From assembly GCF_022606355.1 (NCBI RefSeq), contig NZ_JAHHZQ010000006.1, forward strand, positions 185,441 to 249,440: a stretch of DNA of 64,000 nucleotides, written 5' to 3'. Origin of the DNA: Leifsonia shinshuensis (GTDB lineage: Bacteria > Actinomycetota > Actinomycetes > Actinomycetales > Microbacteriaceae). Every line of letters starts with the position of its first letter. Position 1 is the first letter of the stretch. The notes below the pieces were generated by a model that was given only the letters and a program-made list of their open reading frames with translations, was not told where the DNA came from and made no database searches. The position numbers were made by a program, and so were the translations under genes. Below are positions 7,895-15,620 of this stretch, piece by piece.

Positions 7895-8965
7895 ATGCCC
7901 ACCGCCTCCACCGCCCTGTCGACCGGCCACCGCATCGACGAGACGTGGATCCGGCGGCTGCCGAAGGCGGAGACCCACGTGCATCTCGAGGGCAACTTCG
8001 AGCTGATCGATCTGCTCGACCTGGCGAAGGAGGCGGGCGAACCGCTGCCGGGACCCGCCGCCACGCTCTTCGACGTCACCACTCACGACGCCAGCGACGG
8101 CACCGGTGACCTCGCCGACTTCCTGCGGTTCCTCGACTGGGAATGCGGTCTGATCCGGACTCCGGAGCAGGCGGCCCGCCACGCGTACTCGTTCGCGGCG
8201 CGGCAGACCGCTTCGGGCATCGGCTACACCGACGCCGTCATCAACCCCACCCACTGGGCGGCCTGGTCCGGCCGGGTCCCCGCGCTCTTCGATGCGCTGG
8301 CGGCCGGCCTCGACGAGGCGGAGCAGGACGGCCTCGCCGAGGTGCAGCTCTGCTATTCGCTGCTCCGCCAGCAGAGCGCCGGCGAGGCCGGGGAGGTCGT
8401 CGAGTGGCTCGCCACCGCACGACCCAGACGCGTCGTCGCGCTCTCGATCGACGGAGACGAGCGCTCGGCCGGGCGGGTGAGCGCTCGGTTCGCCGAGGCG
8501 TTCACGGCCGCGAAGGACGCCGGTCTCCGGCGCACGGTGCACGCCGGCGAGTCCAGCGGCCCCGAGGGCGTCTGGGATGCCATCCGCCTGCTGCATGCCG
8601 AGAGGATCGACCACGGCGTGCGCGCGGTGGAGGACCCCGAGCTGCTCCGGTACCTGGCCGAGACGCAGATCCCGCTGGGCGTGTGCCCACGGTCGAACGT
8701 GGTGCTCGGCCTCTACGACGACTGGAGCGACCACCCCCTCGTCGCGCTGCGGGACGCCGGCGTGAACGTGACGATCAACACCGACGACCCCGCCCCGCTC
8801 GGCACGACCCTGGAGGCCGACTGGGCCGTCTGCGCCGAGACCTTCGGGCTGACCGAGGACGACCTGATCGGCTTCGCCCGTGCCTCGATCGCGGCGTCCT
8901 TCGCCGGGGATGCGACGAAGCGGGCTCTGGAGGCCGCGCTGCCGTCGTCCGCAGCAAGCCGCTAG
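7895..8965 (+). CDS. Adenosine/adenine deaminase-family hydrolase
   Basis: The product has 356 residues starting MPTASTALSTGHRIDETWIR, with AAAGGAC ten bases upstream as ribosome site. All metal and catalytic motifs of the adenosine deaminase superfamily are visible: KAETHVHLEGNF (HxH), TVHAGES, ERIDHGVR and VTINTDDPAPLGTT. The family hydrolytically deaminates adenosine, adenine or related amino-heterocycles in the cytoplasm. The KAETHVHLEG and CPRSNVVLGLYDDW segments look closer to the adenine/modified-adenine deaminase side than to classical adenosine deaminase, but this is a judgement by eye. It sits behind a GntR-type palindrome and before the GntR gene, linking it to the nucleoside-like transporter. 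Confidence 0.85.
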   Translation: MPTASTALSTGHRIDETWIRRLPKAETHVHLEGNFELIDLLDLAKEAGEPLPGPAATLFDVTTHDASDGTGDLADFLRFLDWECGLIRTPEQAARHAYSFAARQTASGIGYTDAVINPTHWAAWSGRVPALFDALAAGLDEAEQDGLAEVQLCYSLLRQQSAGEAGEVVEWLATARPRRVVALSIDGDERSAGRVSARFAEAFTAAKDAGLRRTVHAGESSGPEGVWDAIRLLHAERIDHGVRAVEDPELLRYLAETQIPLGVCPRSNVVLGLYDDWSDHPLVALRDAGVNVTINTDDPAPLGTTLEADWAVCAETFGLTEDDLIGFARASIAASFAGDATKRALEAALPSSAASR

Positions 8966-8976
8966 ATTCGGATCCT

Positions 8977-9690
8977 GTGACCGAGAGCCGCCTGCACAAC
9001 GAACTCCTCCGCGAGGTCCGTGCGGCGGCGGCCGCCAACTCGGCGCTGCCCGGTGAGCTGGAGCTGACCGCCCGGCTGGGCTGCACGCGCCAGCAGCTGC
9101 GCAATGCGCTGGCGGAGCTGGAGCGCCAGGGCATCCTGCGCCGGCGCCAGGGCGCCCCCACCACCGTCGACCATGTCGGCCTGCGCATGAGCGTGCGGCT
9201 GGAGGACCAGTTCGAGCACACCGTGCTGCTCTCGCGCATGGGGTACCAGGCCGGTGTCGAGATCCTCAGCTCGCAGGTGGAGCGGCTCCCAGCGGAGGTC
9301 GCAGCCCTTTTGGACGTGCCGGAGGGCAGTCCCGCACTGCGCAGCGTCAAACGCTGGCGCGCCGACGGCCAGCCCGCCATGCTCGCCTCGGGCTACCTTC
9401 TGCTGCCCGACTTCGATGAGCGAGCGCTCGACGAGTCCGTGTTCACGGCCGTGACCCAGGTGTGGAACGAGCCGCTGGTCTGGGAGGTCGCCACCCCGGG
9501 AGCCGAGGCGCTCGATCCCGAGCGGGCCGAGCTCCTGGAGAGGCCGGTCGGGACTCCCGTCCTGACATTCGAGCTCATCGGCGTCTCGGTGAGCGGCCGC
9601 CGGCTGTTCTACGCGTTCGAGCACCACCTCCCGGAGGTCGTGCGCTACTCCTTCGCCCGGTCGGTGCGACCGCCCTGGGCCGTGCTCTGA
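8977..9690 (+). CDS. GntR-family regulator with UTRA domain
   Basis: Translation from GTG gives 237 residues. The N-terminal wHTH shows LPGELELTARLGCTRQQLRNALAELERQGI (about residues 20-55), followed by a UTRA ligand-binding domain (VEILSSQV, PALRSVKRWRADGQPAMLASGYL, VLTFELIGVS). UTRA regulators normally repress catabolic genes and release DNA when they bind the pathway's small molecule. The gene starts 11 bp after the deaminase-like gene and precedes the transporter operon; matching palindromes flank the pair, so autoregulation and control of the transporter are likely. The N-terminus is compact: the wing is reached by residue 65. Confidence 0.88.
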   Translation: MTESRLHNELLREVRAAAAANSALPGELELTARLGCTRQQLRNALAELERQGILRRRQGAPTTVDHVGLRMSVRLEDQFEHTVLLSRMGYQAGVEILSSQVERLPAEVAALLDVPEGSPALRSVKRWRADGQPAMLASGYLLLPDFDERALDESVFTAVTQVWNEPLVWEVATPGAEALDPERAELLERPVGTPVLTFELIGVSVSGRRLFYAFEHHLPEVVRYSFARSVRPPWAVL

Positions 9691-9791
9691 CCTCCTGAGC
9701 GACCCGGCGCTCATCCTCGATCGGTGTCTCGATCGGTGTCGTGTGTCGTTGTGTTTCGCGCGGCATGGCCTTCGGGTTGCGCGGCTGGGCA

Positions 9792-9807
9792 AACTTGTCG
9801 ACAAGTT
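9792..9807. promoter_or_regulatory. Putative GntR operator 2 (perfect 16-bp palindrome)
   Basis: AACTTGTCGACAAGTT is a perfect 16-bp palindrome located 60 bp before the lipoprotein start and 100 bp after the gntR stop. It shares CTTGTCnACAAG with the site ahead of the deaminase-like gene. Position and similarity make it the probable operator for the ABC transporter-monooxygenase operon. Confidence 0.7.
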
Positions 9808-9866
9808 GCACCGCACTCACATTCCGCGACGTGCACACCCCCACAACCCGACGAAAGGCGCCCGCC

Positions 9867-10892
9867 ATGAAGCTGCGCTCCCTCATCGCCCCGTTGATCG
9901 CCATCCCCGTCGTCGCGGTGCTCGCGGCGTGCTCCTCCGGCGCTTCCGCCGGCGGCGACGCGACCTCCTCCGCACACGAGCTGAAGGTCGCCGTCGTGCT
10001 CGGCGGTCTCGCCAACGACGGTGGCTTCAACCAGTACGCGGCCGACGCCGCACACGCCCTGGAGAAGAAGGGCGAGATCACGGCTCAGATCCGCGAATCG
10101 GTCACCACGTCCTCCGACGCCGAGGCGGCCTTCCGTCAGTACGCATCGCAGGGCTACGACCTCATCATCGGCTGGGGCCTCGACTTCGCCAACTCGGTCT
10201 TCACCGTCGCCAAGGAGCAGCCGAAGGCGCACTTCATCGCGACGGGCTCGGCCGACATCCTCACGAAGGCCACCGCCAACGTCGAGACCTGGACCTATGC
10301 GAGCGACCAGCAGGGCTACCTGACCGGCTGGGTCGCAGGCAAGACCGGTCTCTCGCCGGTCGGTGTCGTCGACGGTCAGCTGGCGCCGTTCAACGAGACC
10401 ACCTACAAGGCGCTGACGTTGGGCCTGAAGGACGCCAACCCGTCGGCGACCGAGCTGAAGCCGATCTTCACCGGCAGCTGGGAGGACCCGGCCCTCGCCA
10501 ACCAGGCGGCCAAGGCGCAGATCGCCGCGGGCGCCAAGCTGATCGTGACCGGCGCGGAGGGCTACACCCCCGGCGTGCTGTCCGCCGCGAAGGCGGGAGG
10601 CATCGCCACACTCGGTGCGTCCTCCACCTCCTCGTCCGACGCCAAGGCCGTCAACATCGGCCTGGTCAAGCTCGACTTCACTCCCACGCTTGAGGAGGTC
10701 GTCCGCCACCTGCAGAAGGGCGACTTCGGCAAGCACTCCTACACGTCCACGATCGCCAACAAGGGTCTGATCTTCGCCGACATCAACCAGGTCGGTGCGG
10801 CTCCCGGCCTGCCGAAGGACATCGCCGACCAGGTCGACGAGCTGGCCAAGAAGCTCGCCAGCGGCGAGCTGAAGGTCCCCTCGGTCGGCTGA
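9867..10892 (+). CDS. BMP-family ABC transporter substrate-binding lipoprotein
   Basis: The 341-residue protein has a lipoprotein signal ending LAVLAACSS-like (VVAVLAAC, lipid-modified Cys about residue 22). The mature part carries PnrA/BMP-family features: VVLGGLANDGGFNQYAADAA, YDLIIGWGLDFANSV, and DQQGYLTGWVAGK. BMP proteins bind nucleosides or related heterocycles outside the membrane and deliver them to an ABC permease. The ATG is preceded by ACGAAAGGCG. It heads an operon with ATPase, two permeases, an acyl-CoA-dehydrogenase-like protein and an LLM monooxygenase, so the ligand is probably the compound those enzymes act on. Confidence 0.9.
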   Translation: MKLRSLIAPLIAIPVVAVLAACSSGASAGGDATSSAHELKVAVVLGGLANDGGFNQYAADAAHALEKKGEITAQIRESVTTSSDAEAAFRQYASQGYDLIIGWGLDFANSVFTVAKEQPKAHFIATGSADILTKATANVETWTYASDQQGYLTGWVAGKTGLSPVGVVDGQLAPFNETTYKALTLGLKDANPSATELKPIFTGSWEDPALANQAAKAQIAAGAKLIVTGAEGYTPGVLSAAKAGGIATLGASSTSSSDAKAVNIGLVKLDFTPTLEEVVRHLQKGDFGKHSYTSTIANKGLIFADINQVGAAPGLPKDIADQVDELAKKLASGELKVPSVG

Positions 10893-10911
10893 CACTCCGG
10901 ACACACTGCCG

Positions 10912-12423
10912 ATGAGTTCTGATCTCGCGCTCCTGGGCGTCTCCAAATCCTTCGGAGACGCCCAGGTTCTGCACGCCGTCGACGTGGCGCTCGCCCCCGG
11001 CACCATCCACGCCCTGGTGGGCGAGAACGGCGCAGGCAAATCGACCGCGCTGAAGATCCTGGCGGGGCTGGAGCAGCCCACCGAGGGTCGGCTGACGGTG
11101 GGCGGCGAGCCCGTCGTCTTCGGCAGCCGCCAGGCGGCCATCCGGCACGGGGTCGGACTCGTGGCCCAGCAGCTCAGCCTCATCCCCGAACTCACGCTGG
11201 CCGAGAACCTGATCCTGGTGCAGCCCGAGCGCATCGCGCGGCGAGGCCGAGCGGCGCGGCTGCTGCGCTCCGCGGCCGAGTCGGCCGGGCTGACGATCGA
11301 GCCGGATGCGAAGGTGCGCGAGCTGGGACTGGCGCAGCGCCAGCTGGGCGAGCTCGCGATCGCGCTGGCCCAGGGCGCACGCATCCTCCTGCTCGACGAG
11401 CCCACGTCCGCACTCGGCCCGTTCGAGACCGCCGCTCTGTTCGACCGCGTGCGCGCGCTCGCCGCGGGAGGCTATTCCGTCCTGCTCATCACCCACCGGC
11501 TGGACGAGGTCCGCGAGGTCGCGGACGACGTCACCGTCCTCTCCCACGGCCGGGTCGCCCTCGCCTCCCCGGTGTCGACGGTCTCGGACGATCAGCTCGT
11601 CCGCGCGATGGTCGGCTCCATCCCCGACGTCCCGCGACGCGGGCACGAGCTCACCGGCGACGTGCGCCTCGAACTGCGGGGAGTCTCCGGTTCCGGCGCG
11701 GGAGCCCGCATCCACGACATCGACGTGGCCGTGCGCGGCGGGGAAGTGGTCGGCGTTCTCGGCGTCGCGGGCAACGGACAGACCGCCCTCGCCGAAGCGG
11801 CCGCCGGCGTGCTCCCCGTCGAAGCGGGCACGATCGCCGTCGACGGAGTGCCGGTGACCGGCAGGCCGGAGCGAGCGGCGAGCGCCGGCCTCGCCTACGT
11901 GCCGGAGGTGCGCGAGGAGGCCCTGCTGCCCGATGCGACGCTCACGCGCTCAGCGGTGCTGCGCACGCTCGGTGGCGGCGGCCGGTTCGTGCGCCGCGGT
12001 CTCGTGGACTGGAAGGCCGCCCGCAGCTTCACCTCCGAGCTGCTGCGCCGTCACGACGTGCGACCGCCGAACCCCGACCTGACGGCTCGCACGCTCTCGG
12101 GCGGCAACCAGCAGAAGCTCCTGGTCGGCCGCGAACTGGACGGCGCGCCCGCGGTCGCGGTGCTGCACGGACCCACACAGGGTCTCGACCTGCACGCGAG
12201 CGCGGTGATCCGCGGCGAGATCCGTGCCGCTGCCGCAGCCGGCGCCGCCGTGCTGCTCGTGAGCGCCGACATCGACGAGATCCGCGACGTGGCCGATCGG
12301 ATCCTCATCCTCTCGAAGGGCCGCATCGTGGACGCTCTCGCGGCCGACGACTTCGACAGTGCACGCGTGGGGCGGGCCATGGCCGGCCTCATCGCTCAGA
12401 CCGAGGGAGGCGCGTCCCGATGA
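10912..12423 (+). CDS. BMP-type ABC transporter ATPase (two ABC domains)
   Basis: The 503-residue protein carries two ABC cassettes in the sugar/nucleoside (RbsA/YufO-like) class. The first has Walker A GENGAGKST, a degenerate signature LGLAQRQLGEL and Walker B ILLLDEPTSAL. The second has GVAGNGQTA in place of Walker A, a good LSGGNQQK signature, and VAVLHGPTQGLD in place of Walker B. Such asymmetric cassettes are usual in this class, where one site is catalytically weak. It energises uptake by the two permeases and lies 19 bp after the lipoprotein gene, overlapping the first permease start by ATGA. Confidence 0.9.
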   Translation: MSSDLALLGVSKSFGDAQVLHAVDVALAPGTIHALVGENGAGKSTALKILAGLEQPTEGRLTVGGEPVVFGSRQAAIRHGVGLVAQQLSLIPELTLAENLILVQPERIARRGRAARLLRSAAESAGLTIEPDAKVRELGLAQRQLGELAIALAQGARILLLDEPTSALGPFETAALFDRVRALAAGGYSVLLITHRLDEVREVADDVTVLSHGRVALASPVSTVSDDQLVRAMVGSIPDVPRRGHELTGDVRLELRGVSGSGAGARIHDIDVAVRGGEVVGVLGVAGNGQTALAEAAAGVLPVEAGTIAVDGVPVTGRPERAASAGLAYVPEVREEALLPDATLTRSAVLRTLGGGGRFVRRGLVDWKAARSFTSELLRRHDVRPPNPDLTARTLSGGNQQKLLVGRELDGAPAVAVLHGPTQGLDLHASAVIRGEIRAAAAAGAAVLLVSADIDEIRDVADRILILSKGRIVDALAADDFDSARVGRAMAGLIAQTEGGASR

Positions 12424-13505
12424 ACTCCGCTCTCGCCTTCGCGCGCCGTCGCCGCGGTCTTCTGATCGCCGCTCTGTACGTGGTCGCCGGCTTCGCGATC
12501 GTCCTCCTCCTGGTCTCGTCCACCGGAGGCGATCTGGGAGTCGCGCTGAACGGCTGGTTCACCGGCGCGTTCGGCGACGGCTACAACCTCACCCAGACCC
12601 TCGCGAACGCGACGCCGCTCGCGCTCGTCGCGATCGGGGTCTCCGTGGCGCTGCGAGCGGACGTGATCACGATCGGTGCAGAGGGCCAGGCCATTCTGGG
12701 CGCCGTGTTCTCGACCGTGCTGGCCCTGTGGCTCGGCCCGCACGCGAGCCCGGTGCTGGCTATTCCGCTCGGAGCACTGGCCGGTGTGCTCGGCGGCGTG
12801 CTGTGGGCGCTTCCCGCCGCGGTCGCGAAGATCCGGTGGGGCGTGACCGAGATCCTCTTCACCCTCCTGGCCAACTACCTCGCCATCGCGCTGCTGACCT
12901 ATCTGCTGCGCACGGCGCTGCGGGACCCGGCGACGAACGCCAGTCCGCAGAGCCCACCGCTGCCGGTTCCCTCGCAGCTCCCGATGCTGCCCGTGCCTGG
13001 ACGCATCCACGTGGGCATCGTCGTCGTCGCCGTGCTGCTCGTCGTCGCGTGGTGGTGGTCGCGCAGCCGCAACGCGTTCGTCCTGGACGTCTACGGCTCA
13101 CGTCCGTTGCTCGCGGCCCGCCTCGGGCTCACGCCGCGCCGGGCGGTGCTCACCGCCATGATCGTCTCTGGCGCGACGGCCGGGCTCGCCGGGTGGATGC
13201 AGGTCGCCGGTGTGACTCAGCGACTCGAACCCGATGTCTCGGCCGGGATCGGGTTCGCCGGTCTCGCCGTGGCCGTCCTCGGGCGCGGGAATCCGCTCGG
13301 CATCGCCATCGCGGCGGTCGTCTACGCCTCCCTCGGCACAGGCGCGGCGGGCGTGCAGATCGCGACAGGGACGGTCCCGACCGCGATCGGGACCGTGACG
13401 CAGGGCGTGCTGCTGCTCACCGCGGCCCTGGCGCTCGCCGCCGTCAAGCTGAGCGGACGCGAGCGCGCGGACGCCGCGGCCGCGAAGGCGGAGGTGGCGT
13501 CGTGA
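12420..13505 (+). CDS. BMP-type ABC transporter permease 1
   Basis: This 361-residue integral membrane protein belongs to the BPD_transp_2 (RbsC/YufP-like) permease family. About eight to ten hydrophobic segments are visible, starting with GLLIAALYVVAGFAIVLLLV, with the family motif ADVITIGAEGQAILGAVF and the late GIGFAGLAVAVLGRGNPLG. It forms the translocation path together with the second permease. It overlaps the ATPase (ATGA) and the second permease (GTGA), indicating tight coupling. The C-terminus is Ala/Lys-rich and cytoplasmic. Confidence 0.9.
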   Translation: MNSALAFARRRRGLLIAALYVVAGFAIVLLLVSSTGGDLGVALNGWFTGAFGDGYNLTQTLANATPLALVAIGVSVALRADVITIGAEGQAILGAVFSTVLALWLGPHASPVLAIPLGALAGVLGGVLWALPAAVAKIRWGVTEILFTLLANYLAIALLTYLLRTALRDPATNASPQSPPLPVPSQLPMLPVPGRIHVGIVVVAVLLVVAWWWSRSRNAFVLDVYGSRPLLAARLGLTPRRAVLTAMIVSGATAGLAGWMQVAGVTQRLEPDVSAGIGFAGLAVAVLGRGNPLGIAIAAVVYASLGTGAAGVQIATGTVPTAIGTVTQGVLLLTAALALAAVKLSGRERADAAAAKAEVAS

Positions 13506-14476
13506 GCCCGGTGGACTTCTGGACGGTCGTCCTCGCGGGTGCGCTCGCACTCTGCGCGCCGATCGTGATCGCCGGGCTGGGTGAGATCTTCCTCGAACGC
13601 ACCGGCGGCTTCAACGTCGGCATCGAAGGGATGATGCTGGTCGGGGCGGTCTTCGGCGTGCTCGGCTCGCACCTCGGCGGCGTCTGGGTCGGAGTGCTCG
13701 CCGGCATCGTCGCCGGGCTGGTGCTCGGCCTGCTCGTCGGCGCGGCCTCCGCGCTGGCCAAGGCCGACATCATCATCGTCGGAATCGCGATCGGCCTGCT
13801 CGGCTCGGGCCTCAGCGTGTTCCTGTACCAGGTGCTCAACCCGGCGGGCCACACCAACCAGACCGTGCAGACGCAGCCGCCCCTGCATCTGCCGCTTCTC
13901 GAGAGCATCCCGATCGTCGGGCCGGGCCTGGCCGGAGCCGGCGTCTTCTTCTACCTCTCCGTTCTGCTCGTCGTCGTCTCGTGGCTCGTGCTCGACCACA
14001 CCCGTTTCGGTCTGCGGCTCCGGGCGGTCGGCGACGACGAGGGGGTCGCACGCACGCGCGGCATCTCTCCCGTGGCGTTCCGGATCGTCGCCGCCGTCAT
14101 CGCCGGCGGGTTCGCGGGCCTGGCCGGTGCCACGGTCCCGCTCGCCGAGATCGGCACCTTCTCGCCCGGGATGACCGGAGGGACCGGCTTCATCGCCCTC
14201 GCCGTCGTCATCATCGGCCGGCGCACTCCGATCGGCCTCATCGCGGGCGCCCTGCTGTTCTCCTTCTTCAACAGCCTGGCCCTGCTCGCCCAGACTCAGA
14301 GCCTCGGCCTGCCGGTCGAGCTGTTCCAGGCGCTGCCCTACCTCGCCACGCTCTTCGTGCTGTGCGTCGTCTCGCGGCGCGTCTACCGGCGCACCCGCGC
14401 CCGACGCTCCGTCGCCCGACCGCTTCGCTCCACCAGCTCAGAACCTGTCAGTCCCGAACCCGAAGGAGTCCGATGA
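13502..14476 (+). CDS. BMP-type ABC transporter permease 2
   Basis: Starting at GTG, the 324-residue protein is the shorter partner permease of the BMP system (YufQ-like). The core motif FLERTGGFNVGIEGMMLVGA is diagnostic, followed by LRAVGDDEGVARTRGISPV and GTGFIALAVVIIGRRTPIG near the end. It pairs with permease 1 in the inner membrane. The long C-terminal Arg/Ser tail after the last helix is cytoplasmic. Its stop overlaps the start of the acyl-CoA-dehydrogenase-like gene by ATGA, so transporter and enzyme are expressed together. Confidence 0.9.
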   Translation: MSPVDFWTVVLAGALALCAPIVIAGLGEIFLERTGGFNVGIEGMMLVGAVFGVLGSHLGGVWVGVLAGIVAGLVLGLLVGAASALAKADIIIVGIAIGLLGSGLSVFLYQVLNPAGHTNQTVQTQPPLHLPLLESIPIVGPGLAGAGVFFYLSVLLVVVSWLVLDHTRFGLRLRAVGDDEGVARTRGISPVAFRIVAAVIAGGFAGLAGATVPLAEIGTFSPGMTGGTGFIALAVVIIGRRTPIGLIAGALLFSFFNSLALLAQTQSLGLPVELFQALPYLATLFVLCVVSRRVYRRTRARRSVARPLRSTSSEPVSPEPEGVR

Positions 14477-15618
14477 CCGCCCCGACCAGCCTCCACGACC
14501 TGCCTGCCGCCGAGCGCGACCTGCTCGACCGCATCGCCGGTCTCGCCGAGGGATTCGCCGCGGAGGCCGGCGGCTTCGACGAGCGCGCCGAGATCGCGGT
14601 CGGCAACCTCGACGTGCTGCACGAGGCGGGGCTGGACGCCGCCGTGCTCCCCGCTCACCTCGGCGGCACCGGACTGAGCTACCAGGCGTTCGGCGAAGCG
14701 GTGCGCATCCTCGCCGCCGCCGACCCGTCGACCGCGACGATCGTCACCATGCACTCGGGCGCCGCCGTCGGCCTGGCCGAGCTCACGCGCGAGCGGCAGG
14801 GCGGCTTCTTCGCCGACGAGCTGCTCGCCGGAAAGCGATTCGCCAACGCGCTCTCCGAGCCGACCAGCGGCAATCGCTTCCTCAACCCCCAGCAGGAGGC
14901 CAGGCGCGCCGAGGGCGGCTGGCTGCTCGACGGCACCAAGCGCTTCGTCTCCGGCAGCGAGATCGCCGACTACCTGCTCGTCAACGCGCTCGTCGACGGC
15001 GAGCCCACCTTCTTCGCCGTCATCCCGGACGAGACGGTGACGATCATCCCGATCTGGGACACCCTGGGCCTGCGCGCCACCCGCAGCCAGCTGCTGTCGT
15101 TCAGTGACACCCTGCTCCGCGAGGAGTACCGCGGTCGCTCACCGCGACCGGGGGACTTCGCCGCCGTGCCCGCCGGCCTCCCGGCCATCTCGCTCGGCAT
15201 CGCGGACGCGGCGCTGGCCTCGCTCGTCGACCACGCGCGGGGCCGCGCGATCCTGGGCAAGCCGCTCTCGCACCAGCAGTGGATCCAGCACGAGGTGGCC
15301 GACGCGCAGTCGCGGTTGGAGGCCGTGCACGCGTTCTTCCAGCGCACGCTCGCCGAGGCCGACGCCGGCCGGCCGGAGTTCTTCAGCAACCTGTCACGCG
15401 CGAAGTACCTCGCCAACAAGATCGCGGTCGATGTCGCCCAGCTCGGCGTGCGCGTCGGCGGCGCGTCGGGCTACCTCAAGCAGTCGCCCATCCAGCGCCA
15501 CCTCCGCAACGCGCAGGCCGGCCAGCTGATGGCCTACTCCACCGAGGTGCTGGCCACCGAGATCGGCAAAGAGGTGCTCGGCGTCGTGGAGACTCCCGAG
15601 AACGAGGAGGTGGCCTGA
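14473..15618 (+). CDS. Acyl-CoA-dehydrogenase-like flavin monooxygenase (DszC/SfnC-like)
   Basis: The 381-residue protein has the acyl-CoA dehydrogenase fold: LPAHLGGTGLSYQAFGEAV, ATIVTMHSGAAVGLAEL, NALSEPTSG, GWLLDGTKRFVSGSE, and a C-terminal helical domain with SRAKYLANKIAVDVAQLGVRVGGASGYL. No catalytic Glu of true acyl-CoA dehydrogenases is obvious, and the context (nucleoside-like transporter, LLM enzyme, flavin reductase) fits the FMNH2-dependent oxygenase branch (DszC, SfnC, nitroalkane oxidase relatives). The gene overlaps the permease (ATGA) and ends 2 bp before an LLM monooxygenase. A genuine acyl-CoA role is the main alternative. Confidence 0.75.
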   Translation: MTAPTSLHDLPAAERDLLDRIAGLAEGFAAEAGGFDERAEIAVGNLDVLHEAGLDAAVLPAHLGGTGLSYQAFGEAVRILAAADPSTATIVTMHSGAAVGLAELTRERQGGFFADELLAGKRFANALSEPTSGNRFLNPQQEARRAEGGWLLDGTKRFVSGSEIADYLLVNALVDGEPTFFAVIPDETVTIIPIWDTLGLRATRSQLLSFSDTLLREEYRGRSPRPGDFAAVPAGLPAISLGIADAALASLVDHARGRAILGKPLSHQQWIQHEVADAQSRLEAVHAFFQRTLAEADAGRPEFFSNLSRAKYLANKIAVDVAQLGVRVGGASGYLKQSPIQRHLRNAQAGQLMAYSTEVLATEIGKEVLGVVETPENEEVA

Positions 15619-15620
15619 CC